Assembly (NCBI GenBank): GCA_020057985.1 | Contig: JAGVEU010000245.1 | Coordinates: 1 to 7,201 of the forward strand | Source of the DNA: Calditrichota bacterium | GTDB taxonomy: Bacteria; Electryoneota; RPQS01 | DNA: 7,201 nt | Direction: 5' to 3' | Shown: one piece after another, positions 1-6,133 of the stretch | How positions within the stretch are numbered: position 1 is the stretch's first letter | Layout of the letters: every line of letters starts with the position of its first letter | The notes under the pieces: model-generated | What the model was told of the DNA's origin: nothing | The model's input: only the letters and a program-made list of their open reading frames with translations | The model's database searches: none | Program-made: the position numbers and the translations under genes

Positions 1-630
1 GAGATAGAGTTGATCTTCGAACTCGTGTGCTTCGCGATTTCGCTAAGTGGTCTTGTGATCCGTGGAATTGCAATTGGGTATGCACAGGCTGGAACATCGG
101 GTCGCAATACAGAAAAACAGATTGCCGACAATCTAAACATAAAGGGTCTGTACTCCGTATGCAGGCATCCCCTCTATCTCGGCAACATTCTGCTTGCACT
201 CGGTGTGATGCTGTTCACCAAGTCATTGATGTTCGCCGCTGCCGGAACATTTGCCTATGTTCTTGTCTACGAACGAATCATTGCTGCCGAAGAGCAGTTT
301 TTGGTTGGAAAATTCGGTGATGCGTACCGTCAATGGACAACACGAACTCCGCTTCTGATTCCGCGATTCACGTTGTGGGTAAAGCCGGGGTTGCCATTCT
401 CACTTAAGATGGCAATACGCGGCGAATTCTACGGCTTCACTGCTCTGGTTGTAACCATGTTCTTGCTGAGCGCACTCAAGGCGTTCACCATTCAACAAGA
501 ACTTGCAGCGGACATGTTCTGGCTTTCGTTCGCAGCCATTGCACTTATGCTTTTCTTGACTATGCGCTTCCTCCGCAAGCACACACGATTCCTCGATGTG
601 AAAGAGCGTCGCGAGGAACCACTGCAATAA
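1..630 (+). CDS. Isoprenylcysteine/phospholipid-type membrane methyltransferase (5' partial)
   Basis: Likely an integral-membrane, SAM-dependent methyltransferase of the ICMT/PEMT-like family; its substrate cannot be read from sequence. The frame is open from base 1 (Glu-Ile-Glu before the TTG at 10), so the true start lies outside the window and 209 residues are visible. Counting from that TTG, the family signature RHPLYLGN is at residues 52-59, preceded by the GTSGRNT segment (28-34). The second conserved block, with the acidic pair in AAEEQF followed by FGDAYRQW, spans about residues 92-109. Hydrophobic stretches lie near residues 4-23, 58-90, 142-160 and 166-186, so two predicted membrane segments follow the catalytic region. 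The gene is convergent with the ribosomal operon and ends in TAA 76 bp from rplI. Family assignment is fairly secure; the specific reaction is not. Confidence 0.8.
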   Translation, partial: EIELIFELVCFAISLSGLVIRGIAIGYAQAGTSGRNTEKQIADNLNIKGLYSVCRHPLYLGNILLALGVMLFTKSLMFAAAGTFAYVLVYERIIAAEEQFLVGKFGDAYRQWTTRTPLLIPRFTLWVKPGLPFSLKMAIRGEFYGFTALVVTMFLLSALKAFTIQQELAADMFWLSFAAIALMLFLTMRFLRKHTRFLDVKERREEPLQ

Positions 631-655
631 GACCAATTGCAGTACCATCAGCATG

Positions 656-683
656 AAAAATCCCCCGACATCATCGGGGGATT
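656..683 (-). terminator. Intrinsic terminator of the ispE-rplI operon
   Basis: The arms 661-668 (TCCCCCGA) and 674-681 (TCGGGGGA) form a perfect 8-bp GC-rich stem with a 5-nt loop (669-673); two further A-T pairs (660/682, 659/683) can extend it. Read on the minus strand, the stem is followed by five U (660-656), the classic Rho-independent layout, 24 bp beyond the rplI stop. On the plus strand the sequence after the stem is only a mixed T/C stretch, so it would be a weaker terminator for the convergent methyltransferase gene. Confidence 0.85.
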
Positions 684-706
684 CTCAATTTCAGTTGAGG
701 GAAAAC

Positions 707-1153
707 TCAGTTTCCTTTTACTACATCCACTTTGATAGTGACAACGACGTCGCGGTGGAGGCGCACGTCAATGTTGTATTCACCGAGATGCTTGATCGGC
801 TCCACGAGTTGGATCTTGCGGCGATCTACCTCGATGTTGCGTTCCTTGATGAGTTCCGCAACGTCGGCACTGGTGACTGAGCCGAACATCCGATCGTCTT
901 CGCCCACGTTCACCATTGCGATCAAACGCATCCCATCGAGTTTCGCGCGCAGATCGCCTGCTTTGCGTCGCTCCTTGAGATCGCGTAGTTGGAGAGTCTT
1001 CTTCTCATTCTCCAGCCGCGCAAGACTGGATTTGTTGGCCGGATAGGCAATGCCGCCGGGGATCAAGTAGTTGCGCGCATAGCCCGGCTTGACGGTCACG
1101 ACGTCCCCGACTTTGCCAAGTGTCTCAAACTCTTTTCTAAGAATTACCTGCAT
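707..1153 (-). CDS. rplI: 50S ribosomal protein bL9
   Basis: Structural protein of the large ribosomal subunit that binds 23S rRNA near the L1 stalk. The 148 residues match the usual family length. The N-terminal globular domain begins MQVILRKEFETLGKVGDVV and continues into the conserved KPGYARNYLIPGG segment (residues 22-34). A charged connecting helix (about 42-72) leads to the C-terminal domain with the FGSVT motif at residues 90-94. Start ATG at 1153, 23 bp after the ssb stop. Shine-Dalgarno candidates are weak: AGGA 13 nt upstream or GGA 4 nt upstream. It is the last gene of the operon, followed by the hairpin terminator. In many bacteria rpsR sits directly before rplI; here ssb does. 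Identification is secure. Confidence 0.97.
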   Translation of the reverse strand: MQVILRKEFETLGKVGDVVTVKPGYARNYLIPGGIAYPANKSSLARLENEKKTLQLRDLKERRKAGDLRAKLDGMRLIAMVNVGEDDRMFGSVTSADVAELIKERNIEVDRRKIQLVEPIKHLGEYNIDVRLHRDVVVTIKVDVVKGN

Positions 1154-1176
1154 GTTGTCCGTATTATCCTGCTTGA

Positions 1177-1656
1177 TTAAATTCTAAGGTCACGATAGCC
1201 AAAGTTGAAATCGTTCTCATGTTTCTCTTTATCGTGTTCGCTCGCCTCGAGATGTTCATGCTCTTCGGCGACCTCGTGATGTTCATAAAGACCATCGTCC
1301 TGATGTGTGTCGCGGCGGTTCAAGAACTGGATGCGGCGGGCTTTGATTTCAATAATGTTCCGATTGAAACCGTCTTCCGTTCTTAAACTGCGGCTTTGCA
1401 GCTCCCCTTCGACAAGGATGGCGCTGCCTTTCTTGAGGTTCTCGTAGCAGCTTTCGGCCAGTTTATACCAGGCCACCACTCCAATAAAACAAACATCCTC
1501 TTTGATCAGACCCGTGTTGTCCTTGAATTTGCGGTTGGAAGCGATGGTGAAATTCGCCACCGGCACTCCGCTGTTTGTGTTTCTAAAGACCGGGTCCTTG
1601 ATCAAGTTACCAACAATGATGATACTGTTGATATCCGGCATCCGCAGATCAGCCAT
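1177..1656 (-). CDS. ssb: Single-stranded DNA-binding protein with atypical C-terminal tail
   Basis: Binds single-stranded DNA during replication, repair and recombination. The OB-fold covers about residues 6-113: INSIIIVGNLIKDPVFRNT at the N-terminus, the VANFTIASNRKF strand region (33-44), VCFIGVVAWYKLAE (55-68), the KKGSAILVEGEL strand (75-86) and the closing IIEIKARRIQFL (101-112). Residues 116-159 form a short tail rich in Glu, Asp and His (seven His). It ends FNFGYRDLRI rather than with the acidic DDIPF-like tip that docks partner proteins in most bacterial SSBs. ATG at 1656 is preceded by AGGGAG with a 6-nt spacer, which supports this start over the internal Met6. The gene sits between rpsF and rplI, a common location. 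An SSB paralogue elsewhere in the genome is possible. Confidence 0.93.
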   Translation of the reverse strand: MADLRMPDINSIIIVGNLIKDPVFRNTNSGVPVANFTIASNRKFKDNTGLIKEDVCFIGVVAWYKLAESCYENLKKGSAILVEGELQSRSLRTEDGFNRNIIEIKARRIQFLNRRDTHQDDGLYEHHEVAEEHEHLEASEHDKEKHENDFNFGYRDLRI

Positions 1657-1702
1657 AGTAGTCTCCCTTACGCATTAACCGGTTCGCTGCCTCTATTTTT
1701 GT

Positions 1703-1736
1703 CCGGCCCGGCGTCGCTGAACATGCGCCGCACCGG
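1703..1736 (-). other. GC-rich hairpin in the rpsF-ssb intergenic gap
   Basis: The 94-bp gap between rpsF and ssb contains arms 1703-1713 and 1726-1736. They give four plus five G-C pairs, separated on the minus strand by one G-U pair and one G-G mismatch, around a 12-nt loop. Reading along the minus strand, the hairpin is followed by an A-rich rather than U-rich run, so it is not an ordinary intrinsic terminator. It could affect mRNA stability or processing between the two genes. No rpsR-like reading frame is found here. Confidence 0.5.
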
Positions 1737-1750
1737 CTCACATATAGTTC

Positions 1751-2224
1751 TTAGGGTATAGGTCTAAGCTCTTCGCTCACGTTCGACGCTGACGCTTCAT
1801 CAATCACGACGTCCTCTTCCGTCAGGATTACATCAAATTCCTCAACAATGGGCTCCGGCTTCACTTCCAGAGTTTCAGGCGGCGCTTCGATTGCTCCCAT
1901 CGTCTTTACCGATTCAATGTCAATTTCCGGAGCATGTTTTGATTCCAAAGCCGTGACCAAGTGACGAACCACAGATGGATTGATTCGCATCGAGCGGTCA
2001 ATTTCGGCAATCTGCGAAGGGGGAGCGTCAAAGACAACCAGAACATAGTAACCGTATTGTTTCGTCCGAATCTCGTACATCAGACGTCGCTTACCCCATC
2101 GTTCCCACTTGCGAATAATTCCGCCACCGGCAATTATCAAATCCTGAACCTTGACCAGATTCAGTTCAATCGCCTCGGTCTCCAATGCCGGATCAAAAAT
2201 TGACACTAACTCGTACGTGCGCAT
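1751..2224 (-). CDS. rpsF: 30S ribosomal protein bS6 with acidic C-terminal extension
   Basis: Small-subunit protein that pairs with bS18 on the central domain of 16S rRNA. The ferredoxin-like core covers residues 1 to about 95: MRTYELVSIFDP at the N-terminus, WGKRRLMYEI (43-52), the YGYYVLVVFDA strand (57-67) and the RSMRINPSVVRHLVT segment (78-91). The last 60 residues or so are an acidic, Pro/Glu/Val-rich tail of low complexity, which explains the 157-residue length against roughly 95-130 usual for the family. The start lies only 3 nt after the pth stop. Its AGGGAG ribosome-binding sequence (2236-2241, 11-nt spacer) is inside the end of pth, suggesting translational coupling. The usual partner gene rpsR is absent downstream. 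Confidence 0.96.
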   Translation of the reverse strand: MRTYELVSIFDPALETEAIELNLVKVQDLIIAGGGIIRKWERWGKRRLMYEIRTKQYGYYVLVVFDAPPSQIAEIDRSMRINPSVVRHLVTALESKHAPEIDIESVKTMGAIEAPPETLEVKPEPIVEEFDVILTEEDVVIDEASASNVSEELRPIP

Positions 2225-2227
2225 AAA

Positions 2228-2863
2228 TCAGAAATCTCCCTGTGGACTTGTTGTGTCCGGCAGTCTGTTCTCGCCGGAAGGGCTGTTGTTTTTTTCTTTT
2301 TTCGTGTTATACATATTCATGGCCGCATCCAGTCCGTTCGCCAAGAAGCACAGGATTGCATCTGCCGCCAATTCAATAGTCTGAGAAACCAATTTCTGTG
2401 AACCGGACGGAAATCGAGACAAGACATGCCTTGCGACATCCGCTCCGGGTTCACCGCCTCCCACACCGATTCTAAGTCGAACGAACTCTTCTGTTCCAAG
2501 CGTAGCGATGATAGATTGAAGTCCCTTCTGACCTCCTGAGCCGCCCTCCATGCGCAATCGCAGATGGCCAAGCGGTAGATTCACATCATCGCAAATAACC
2601 AATAAGTCTGAAGGAGTTAGCCGGTAGAAGCTAAGTGCAGCCGCAACACACGCTCCCGACAGATTCATGAAGGCAAGCGGTTTGAACAGGATCGCTGCCG
2701 GCGCTGTGCCGGGAAGGCGAGTTTCCTGCGATTGTGCGACTGGACTGCGCTTGAAAAAAACACCCGCTCGCTTGGACAAGCTCACCAGAACTTCAAAGCC
2801 TACATTGTGTGGCGTACCGGCATATTCAGCGCCGGGGTTGCCAAGCCCAACGATCAGAGGCAT
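2228..2863 (-). CDS. pth: Peptidyl-tRNA hydrolase
   Basis: Cleaves the ester bond of peptidyl-tRNAs released from stalled ribosomes, recycling tRNA in the cytoplasm. The N-terminus carries GLGNPG with Asn9, then the catalytic His19 in GTPHNVGFE; FMNLSG (65-70, Asn67) and the DDVNLPLG block (Asp92/Asp93) follow. These correspond to E. coli N10, H20, N68 and D93. At the E. coli H113-N114 position this protein has Gln112-Lys113 (GGQKGL). The conserved FVRLRIGVG strand follows. The body ends near residue 190; the last 20 residues or so are a polar tail. ATG at 2863 is preceded by GGAGGG with a 7-nt spacer. It lies 20 bp after rplY and 3 bp before rpsF. The rplY-pth pairing is widely conserved and supports the call. 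Confidence 0.96.
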   Translation of the reverse strand: MPLIVGLGNPGAEYAGTPHNVGFEVLVSLSKRAGVFFKRSPVAQSQETRLPGTAPAAILFKPLAFMNLSGACVAAALSFYRLTPSDLLVICDDVNLPLGHLRLRMEGGSGGQKGLQSIIATLGTEEFVRLRIGVGGGEPGADVARHVLSRFPSGSQKLVSQTIELAADAILCFLANGLDAAMNMYNTKKEKNNSPSGENRLPDTTSPQGDF

Positions 2864-2883
2864 AGAAAAACCCTCCGATCAGA

Positions 2884-3540
2884 TTACTTCTTCTCTTTCT
2901 TCTCTTTCTTCTCTTCTTTCTCTTCCTTCTCTTCGGCTTCCTTCTTCTCGCGAAGTACTTCAGGCTCAGCAGCCGCAGCTTCGGCGACTGGCGCTGCTTC
3001 CAATCGCGGCGGAACCACATGCACGACCGTAGAATTGGGATCACCATGAATGGCAATTCCCTCAAACTGAAGGTCACTCAGACGAATCGCGTCGTTGATT
3101 CGCAGGCGGGTTACGTCTACTTCGAGGAACGTCGGAAGATCCGTTGGAATACACTCAATTTCCAGTTCCTTCTGAACCATATCAATGGTTCCACCCTCTT
3201 TGAGTCCCACCGGAATTCCGATGGCGTGAATCGGAACACGAGCCTTGATTCGCTGACCACGCATCACACCGTAAAGGTCAATGTGAATTACGTCGCCGCG
3301 AACCGGATGACGCTGCACCTCACGGATGATGCAGGGCAGGGTCTCACCGTCCAATTCAAGCTGCAATAGTCCGATCTCCTTCTTTAGGAGATGGTTCAGT
3401 TGATTGCCCTCAAATTGCAGACAGCGGATCTCATGGGCTTTTGTGTAGTAAACGCCAGGCACCTTGCCTGTGCGGCGAAGTACCTTGTTGGTCATCTTGT
3501 TTGGATCCCGCACTTGCGCGGGAAGTCGAACTTCTGCCAT
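2884..3540 (-). CDS. rplY: 50S ribosomal protein bL25, long CTC form, with Lys/Glu tail
   Basis: Binds 5S rRNA in the large subunit; the long (CTC) form is linked to general stress in Bacillus. The N-terminal L25 domain covers about residues 3-91 (VRLPAQVRDPNK, RRTGKVPGVYY, then the REVQRHPVRGDVIHIDLY signature at 73-90). The beta-rich CTC/TL5 domain follows to about residue 178. Residues 181-218 are an Ala/Glu linker and then an almost pure Glu/Lys tail. The tail is encoded by a 48-nt homopyrimidine run on the plus strand (2887-2934), which makes it prone to length change. ATG at 3540 has no good Shine-Dalgarno, only an A-rich leader. It sits between prs and pth, the classic order. The family is certain; the function of the tail is unknown. 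Confidence 0.95.
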   Translation of the reverse strand: MAEVRLPAQVRDPNKMTNKVLRRTGKVPGVYYTKAHEIRCLQFEGNQLNHLLKKEIGLLQLELDGETLPCIIREVQRHPVRGDVIHIDLYGVMRGQRIKARVPIHAIGIPVGLKEGGTIDMVQKELEIECIPTDLPTFLEVDVTRLRINDAIRLSDLQFEGIAIHGDPNSTVVHVVPPRLEAAPVAEAAAAEPEVLREKKEAEEKEEKEEKKEKKEKK

Positions 3541-3556
3541 TTTTCTTTGTATCTTT

Positions 3557-3579
3557 TAATGAATAGAAATCTAATGAAT
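3557..3579. repeat. Short direct repeat in the prs-rplY gap
   Basis: TAATGAAT occurs at 3557-3564 and again at 3572-3579, 15 bp apart, inside the AT-rich 54-bp gap ahead of rplY. It is too short and AT-rich to assign a function. It lies where the rplY leader, which lacks a clear ribosome-binding sequence, would be. Confidence 0.3.
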
Positions 3580-3594
3580 CTTGCAGCCACAAGC

Positions 3595-4665
3595 CTATCC
3601 CTGCTCTAAGCTCGGAGAAACGGTATCAAACTCTTTCAAGTCTATCATGGGCTCACGCGGTTGTGAAGAAGGATTATCCAAGAACAAGTCGCTGATGGAC
3701 TCCTCAAAGTGGATACGCTTTATGGCCTCAGCAAAAAGCTTGGCCGTGGAGAGTTTTCTGATCCTTCTGAACAGATGCTCTTTCGGAGTTGGCAATGTAT
3801 CGCAGACCCAGAGGCACTTAATGTGACTTGCTTCGATGTGTTCCACGGCTTTGCCCGAAAATACGGGATGCGTAATCGCCGCGTAAATCTCCTTGCCTCC
3901 GCGTTCCGCAAGCATCTCCACCGTGGCAACGAATGTCCCGCCGGTATCCACAATGTCATCTACGATCAGACAGTTCTTGTCTTTCACGTCTCCGATCAGG
4001 TTCATGGCGATCGCCTTGTTAGCTCGCACGCGATGCTTGTCCACAATCGCGAAGTCGGTCTTCAGGTAGTTGGCATAGAAACGCGCCATCTTGGTCGAGC
4101 CAACATCCGGAGCCACTACCACCAGATTCTCGATCGGATTCATGTTCAGCAGATCTACGAATAGACGCGACGCGAAAAGATGATCAAACGGAATGTTGAA
4201 GAAGCCCTGAATTTGCGGGGCATGTAAGTCCATCGTCAGAATCCGCTGTGCACCGGCCGCCTCAAGTAAGTCAGCAACCATCCGCGAAGCGATGGATACA
4301 CGCGGTGCATCCTTGCGATCTTGCCGTGCATAACCGTAATAGGGAATCACCACGGTAATGCGTCTCGCGGAGGCACGTTTAGCCGCATCAATCATGATTA
4401 GCAACTCCATCAGATTGTCTGCGGGAGCGCATGTCGGTTGAATCAGAAAAACATCGCTACCGCGAATGTTCTCGTCAAATTGCACCCCGATTTCACCGTC
4501 CAAGAACCTGCTGACCTCCACCTTCCCGAGCGTCATGTCAAGATGTTTGGCAATCGCTTCCCCGAGCCCGCGGTGGGTCGTGCCGGTGAAGATCCTGATC
4601 TGCTGTTTGGGTGACAAAGGGTCTCGTGCGTTAGTGACTATCTTGCGCTTTGGCGATTTCCGCAT
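3595..4665 (-). CDS. prs: Ribose-phosphate pyrophosphokinase (PRPP synthetase)
   Basis: Makes PRPP from ribose 5-phosphate and ATP for purine, pyrimidine, His, Trp and NAD synthesis. Numbering from the ATG at 4665, the family start IRIFTG is near residues 23-28 and the GKVEVSRFLDGEI block near 47-59. RQDRK is at 114-118, DLHAPQIQGFF at 146-156, the basic flexible-loop segment DKHRVRAN at 209-216 and the PRPP-binding loop IVDDIVDTGGT at 234-244. The 356 residues exceed the usual length of about 310-320 because of a basic N-terminal stretch and a C-terminal tail of about 27 residues after the segment ending SISDLF. The ATG shares its A with the last base of the tRNA-Gln CCA, and no Shine-Dalgarno is near it. 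An in-frame TTG at 4617, just before the conserved core, is the alternative start. Identity is certain; the start is not. Confidence 0.95.
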   Translation of the reverse strand: MRKSPKRKIVTNARDPLSPKQQIRIFTGTTHRGLGEAIAKHLDMTLGKVEVSRFLDGEIGVQFDENIRGSDVFLIQPTCAPADNLMELLIMIDAAKRASARRITVVIPYYGYARQDRKDAPRVSIASRMVADLLEAAGAQRILTMDLHAPQIQGFFNIPFDHLFASRLFVDLLNMNPIENLVVVAPDVGSTKMARFYANYLKTDFAIVDKHRVRANKAIAMNLIGDVKDKNCLIVDDIVDTGGTFVATVEMLAERGGKEIYAAITHPVFSGKAVEHIEASHIKCLWVCDTLPTPKEHLFRRIRKLSTAKLFAEAIKRIHFEESISDLFLDNPSSQPREPMIDLKEFDTVSPSLEQG

Positions 4666-4740
4666 GGCTGGGGCGGAAGGACTCGAACCTCCGGATGCCA
4701 GGACCAAAACCTGGTGCCTTACCAGCTTGGCTACGCCCCA
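4665..4740 (-). tRNA. tRNA-Gln(UUG) with encoded CCA
   Basis: On the minus strand, acceptor arms TGGGGCG (4740-4734) and CGCCCCA pair over 7 bp. They are followed by discriminator G (4668) and a genome-encoded CCA (4667-4665). The D-arm contains GCCA...AGGC. The anticodon stem CCAGG/CCTGG encloses the 7-nt loop TTTTGGT with anticodon TTG at 4707-4705. The T-arm GGAGG-TTCGAAT-CCTTC has the canonical TTCGA loop. The anticodon and overall sequence fit glutamine tRNA. It lies 29 bp after spoVG with no promoter-like sequence between, so it is probably cotranscribed and cut out of the operon mRNA. Its last base is the first base of the prs ATG. Confidence 0.97.
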
Positions 4741-4769
4741 CTCTTCAAGTTCTGATCGGCGGTTGTCTC

Positions 4770-5069
4770 TTAGACAAATTCCCCGTGGCCCGGCGCGTTG
4801 GGGATTTCGGAGGCAACCAAGACGAGATGGCGATACTCGTCCAGAATCCGTGCCTCCAAGTGTTGCCGAAACTCATTGGTAATGGGATGGGCAATGTCCT
4901 TATAAGTGCCGTTCTCGAGCTTCCGACTCGGCATGCAAACGAACAAGCCGTCCTTTCCAGCAATTACCTTCAAACCCCGCACGACAAAAACGTCATCAAA
5001 TGTAATATTTACAAATGCTTTCAGCTTGTCTTCGTCGCGCAGATTGATGTTGACTTCCGTAATCTCCAT
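4770..5069 (-). CDS. spoVG: SpoVG family nucleic-acid-binding regulator
   Basis: SpoVG proteins are small DNA/RNA-binding regulators, named from Bacillus sporulation but found in many non-sporulating bacteria; nothing here shows sporulation. The 99 residues are close to the family norm. The start MEITEVNINL, the KAFVNITFDDVFVVRGLKVI strand-helix region (about 17-36), the hallmark GLFVCMPSRK (41-50) and the DIAHPI motif (58-63) are all present, followed by a C-terminal helix. ATG at 5069 is preceded by a very strong AGGAGGAGGA (5084-5075) with a 5-nt spacer, the best ribosome-binding site in the window. It sits 72 bp after ispE and directly before tRNA-Gln and prs. The ispE-spoVG-prs order is a known conserved neighbourhood. 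The target regulated in this organism is unknown. Confidence 0.95.
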   Translation of the reverse strand: MEITEVNINLRDEDKLKAFVNITFDDVFVVRGLKVIAGKDGLFVCMPSRKLENGTYKDIAHPITNEFRQHLEARILDEYRHLVLVASEIPNAPGHGEFV

Positions 5070-5117
5070 AGATGTCCTCCTCCTGGTGCCCTTCCTGAGT
5101 TACAGCTCCATCACCCA

Positions 5118-5133
5118 AGAGGCCCGTGCCTCT
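5118..5133. other. Small hairpin in the ispE-spoVG gap
   Basis: AGAGGC (5118-5123) and GCCTCT (5128-5133) form a 6-bp stem with a 4-nt loop in the 72-bp gap. No U-run follows on the minus strand, so it is unlikely to terminate transcription. It might affect processing or translation of spoVG. It is short enough to be chance. Confidence 0.3.
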
Positions 5134-5141
5134 CGCGAAGT

Positions 5142-6059
5142 CTAACGAGGACGACCTATTGGCTGACAGAGATATGCTTGACACGGTTTCTCAAGTTGCT
5201 GCGCGGCGTGCATCGCCTGAGACCGTTCCTTGAAAATGCCAAAAACACTCGATCCGCTCCCTGCCAGCATCGAAACCACAGCCCCATGTTCCAAGAATGT
5301 CTGTTTTATCCTGAAAAGTTCTGAATACTTAGAAAAAACAATGCTCTCAAAGTCATTTCCAAATACTTCAAGCTGGTGAGAGCGAACAGACATACTACAC
5401 GAGTAAAGAGGCAAGATAACACTTTTCTCTGCGTTTGTCAAGGGAAATCGCCCTGTCCCAAATGCCCATTTTGTACTAACTGAGAATCCCGGCGCAGCAA
5501 TGACGATCTCCCCCTGAAAATGTCCACGCCGAAGATCCAGAATCTCGCCTCTCCCTGTGCCTTGCGCAAGCCCGCCGTGGATAAAAAATGCGCAATCGGA
5601 ACCGATATCTGCCGCTAATTCTCGAAGTCTGATGGTTGAAATTCCGATGTTCCATAGCCGATTAAGCCCGATTAATGTAATCGCTGCATTGGATGATCCG
5701 CCGCCAAGACCGCCTCCAATCGGAATCCGCTTGTCAAGTAGAACACTTGCATGGCAAGGGACTCCTGCCTCTCTCGACAACAGAGCCGCCGCACGACTTA
5801 CGAGATTGGAAGCGCCAGAATCAAGATCGGCTCCTCTGACTTCAAGACTCCAATCATGCGCAGGATGAAATTCAATCTTGTCGCAGAGCGAAATCTCCTG
5901 AAAAACCGTATTAATCTCATGATAGCCATCCGGGCGCTTGCCCAATATCCGCAGACCGAGATTAATCTTCGCAGGAGAGGAGATGGCGAATCCTCCATCT
6001 GCAAGCGTAACCACGTCGGGATAAGTCGGGAAATCGTGAATCGCAGTGGGAACAGACAA
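5142..6059 (-). CDS. ispE: 4-diphosphocytidyl-2-C-methyl-D-erythritol kinase
   Basis: ATP-dependent kinase of the MEP (non-mevalonate) isoprenoid pathway, phosphorylating the 2-hydroxyl of CDP-methylerythritol; GHMP kinase superfamily. SPAKINLGL (residues 28-36) holds the conserved Lys31 and RPDGYHEINTVF follows (42-53). The glycine-rich ATP loop PIGGGLGGGSSNAA is at 113-126, the catalytic Asp155 is in DIGSDCAFF, and the C-terminal GHMP motif LAGSGSSVFGIF lies near residue 265. The chosen TTG at 6059 is the first start codon after an upstream in-frame stop but has no Shine-Dalgarno, and it gives about 25 residues more than usual before the conserved core. GGAGGA at 5991-5996 lies 6 nt before an ATC codon (5984) that would give the family-typical N-terminus. 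It appears to be the first gene of the operon. Confidence 0.94.
   Translation of the reverse strand: MSVPTAIHDFPTYPDVVTLADGGFAISSPAKINLGLRILGKRPDGYHEINTVFQEISLCDKIEFHPAHDWSLEVRGADLDSGASNLVSRAAALLSREAGVPCHASVLLDKRIPIGGGLGGGSSNAAITLIGLNRLWNIGISTIRLRELAADIGSDCAFFIHGGLAQGTGRGEILDLRRGHFQGEIVIAAPGFSVSTKWAFGTGRFPLTNAEKSVILPLYSCSMSVRSHQLEVFGNDFESIVFSKYSELFRIKQTFLEHGAVVSMLAGSGSSVFGIFKERSQAMHAAQQLEKPCQAYLCQPIGRPR
5991..5996 (-). promoter_or_regulatory. Shine-Dalgarno-like GGAGGA inside the ispE frame
   Basis: GGAGGA on the minus strand lies 6 nt upstream of an in-frame ATC (5984-5982) just before the conserved SPAKINL segment of IspE. If used, it would start the protein at the usual place for the family with a rare non-AUG codon. 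It is also simply Gly-Gly coding sequence, so it may be coincidence. Confidence 0.25.
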
Positions 6060-6133
6060 GAGCTGGAAATCTACTCGCTGAGAAACCGTGGGGTTACAGT
6101 TTCCGTATTAGGTTCTTGGAGCATCAGCTATAG

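Noticed and set aside
113..126. Asn in the IspE ATP loop (residues 113-126, SSNAA) as a catalytic defect
   Set aside because: E. coli IspE also has the GGGSSNAA form, so this is a normal variant. Numbers here are protein residues of the ispE product (5142-6059).
653..880. Plus-strand frame antisense to rplI
   Set aside because: It starts inside the terminator hairpin and runs antisense through the end of the secure rplI gene.
1657..1750. Remnant of rpsR between rpsF and ssb
   Set aside because: The gap is too short for S18 and no frame shows its conserved Arg/Lys-rich core.
4666..4707. Extension of prs upstream to a TTG at 4707
   Set aside because: That TTG is the anticodon of tRNA-Gln, and the added residues would be translated tRNA sequence. 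The ATG at 4665 or the TTG at 4617 is more plausible.
4650..5324. 224-residue plus-strand frame across tRNA-Gln, spoVG and the end of ispE
   Set aside because: It is antisense to three secure features, is of low-complexity shadow composition and resembles no family.
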